Below the pieces are notes generated by a model. It was not told the DNA's origin. It searched no databases and worked only from the letters and a program-made list of their open reading frames with translations. A stretch of 45,127 bases of DNA from a virus, in IMG/VR virus record IMGVR_UViG_3300042922_000646, positions 1 through 45,127 of that record. One strand, written 5' to 3'. Shown here in pieces: positions 45,018 through 45,127 of the stretch. The first letter of the stretch is position 1. Each line of letters opens with the position of its first letter. The position numbers were made by a program, and so were the translations under genes.

Positions 45018-45127
45018 TAGGTTCTATATTGTATTTCCAACGCAAAAAATCTTTGTAGAGGTTTATTTCCTGCATGGCTGGTACTGGGAATTCATCCTTT
45101 TCTCTAAAAAAATCTTCTAATGTTATA
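44995..45127 (-). CDS. XRE-family regulator, C-terminal part (runs off right edge)
   Basis: Reverse-strand frame entering at base 45127 and ending with TAG at 44995-44997. It reads ITLEDFFREKDEFPVPAMQE then INLYKDFLRWKYNIEP, the normal continuation of an XRE domain whose N-terminal 45 residues stand at 1-135. Joining the two needs about 30 more bases (3n+2) coding for about 10-11 residues at the third helix. So the window is best seen as a circle opened here. Confidence 0.8.
   Translation of the reverse strand, partial: ITLEDFFREKDEFPVPAMQEINLYKDFLRWKYNIEPIKKNPAR

Noticed and set aside
1-45127. CRISPR array or insertion sequence
   Set aside because: No regularly spaced repeats and no transposase or terminal inverted repeats were seen.

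Overview
The window is best read as a nearly complete genome of a temperate tailed phage of about 45 kb that also carries plasmid/ICE-like functions. It looks like a circular molecule cut inside a small repressor gene. The reverse-strand gene broken at base 1 (N-terminal half of an XRE regulator) and the reverse-strand gene broken at base 45127 (C-terminal half of an XRE regulator) fit together as one gene with roughly 30 bases missing. In addition, the attachment site near 540-800 has phage-type arm repeats on both sides of a tRNA-Thr 3' fragment, as expected for attP and not for attL or attR. The strong AGGAGG-type ribosome binding sites, CGAAC-N4-GTTC SOS boxes and moderate-to-low G+C point to a Firmicutes host. 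Lambda-type packaging, a GTA-type tail tip and a possible spanin fit a diderm Firmicute (Negativicutes such as Sporomusaceae); the genus is inference.

Layout. 1-850: edge regulator, small divergent gene, attP. 854-3630: integrase and S24-type repressor (reverse strand), a bidirectional operator region, then a Cro-like gene starting the rightward early operon. 3.6-16.5 kb: early region with zinc-ribbon/HTH proteins, an HUH Rep protein, SSB, YopX, a PP-loop (PAPS-reductase-like) protein, a radical SAM protein, an ASCH protein, many Cys-rich miniproteins, ParA, a palindromic parS candidate, ParB and an ArpU/RinA-like late regulator. 16.5-37.7 kb: HNH nuclease, cos-like site, Nu1-like and GpA-like terminase, head-tail joining protein, portal, a fused protease/capsid gene, connector and tail genes, a tail chaperone with a textbook -1 frameshift site, tape measure, DUF2460-DUF2163-NlpC-tip (GTA-type) module, and a beta-helix tailspike. 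37.8-38.5 kb: an acetyltransferase moron with its own promoter and terminator. 38.5-40.4 kb: holin, small membrane protein, muramidase-like endolysin and a spanin-like protein. 40.5-45.1 kb: accessory region with a membrane moron, an SOS-controlled small gene, XRE regulators, and an FtsK-like ATPase, replication-relaxation protein and pilin-like protein resembling part of a conjugative element, followed by a tRNA-Arg-like remnant and a second SOS promoter driving an XRE-like gene.

How it may work together: integrase plus attP allow integration in a tRNA-Thr gene, while Rep, ParABS and the FtsK module suggest an extrachromosomal (phage-plasmid) or even transferable state. Lysogeny is controlled by the S24 repressor/Cro switch, and LexA-controlled promoters at 41.3 and 44.4 kb provide a separate SOS input. 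Late genes are switched on by the RinA-like protein, DNA is probably packaged from cos, and cells are lysed by the 38.5-40.4 kb cassette. All family names come from reading the protein sequences; no database search was run.
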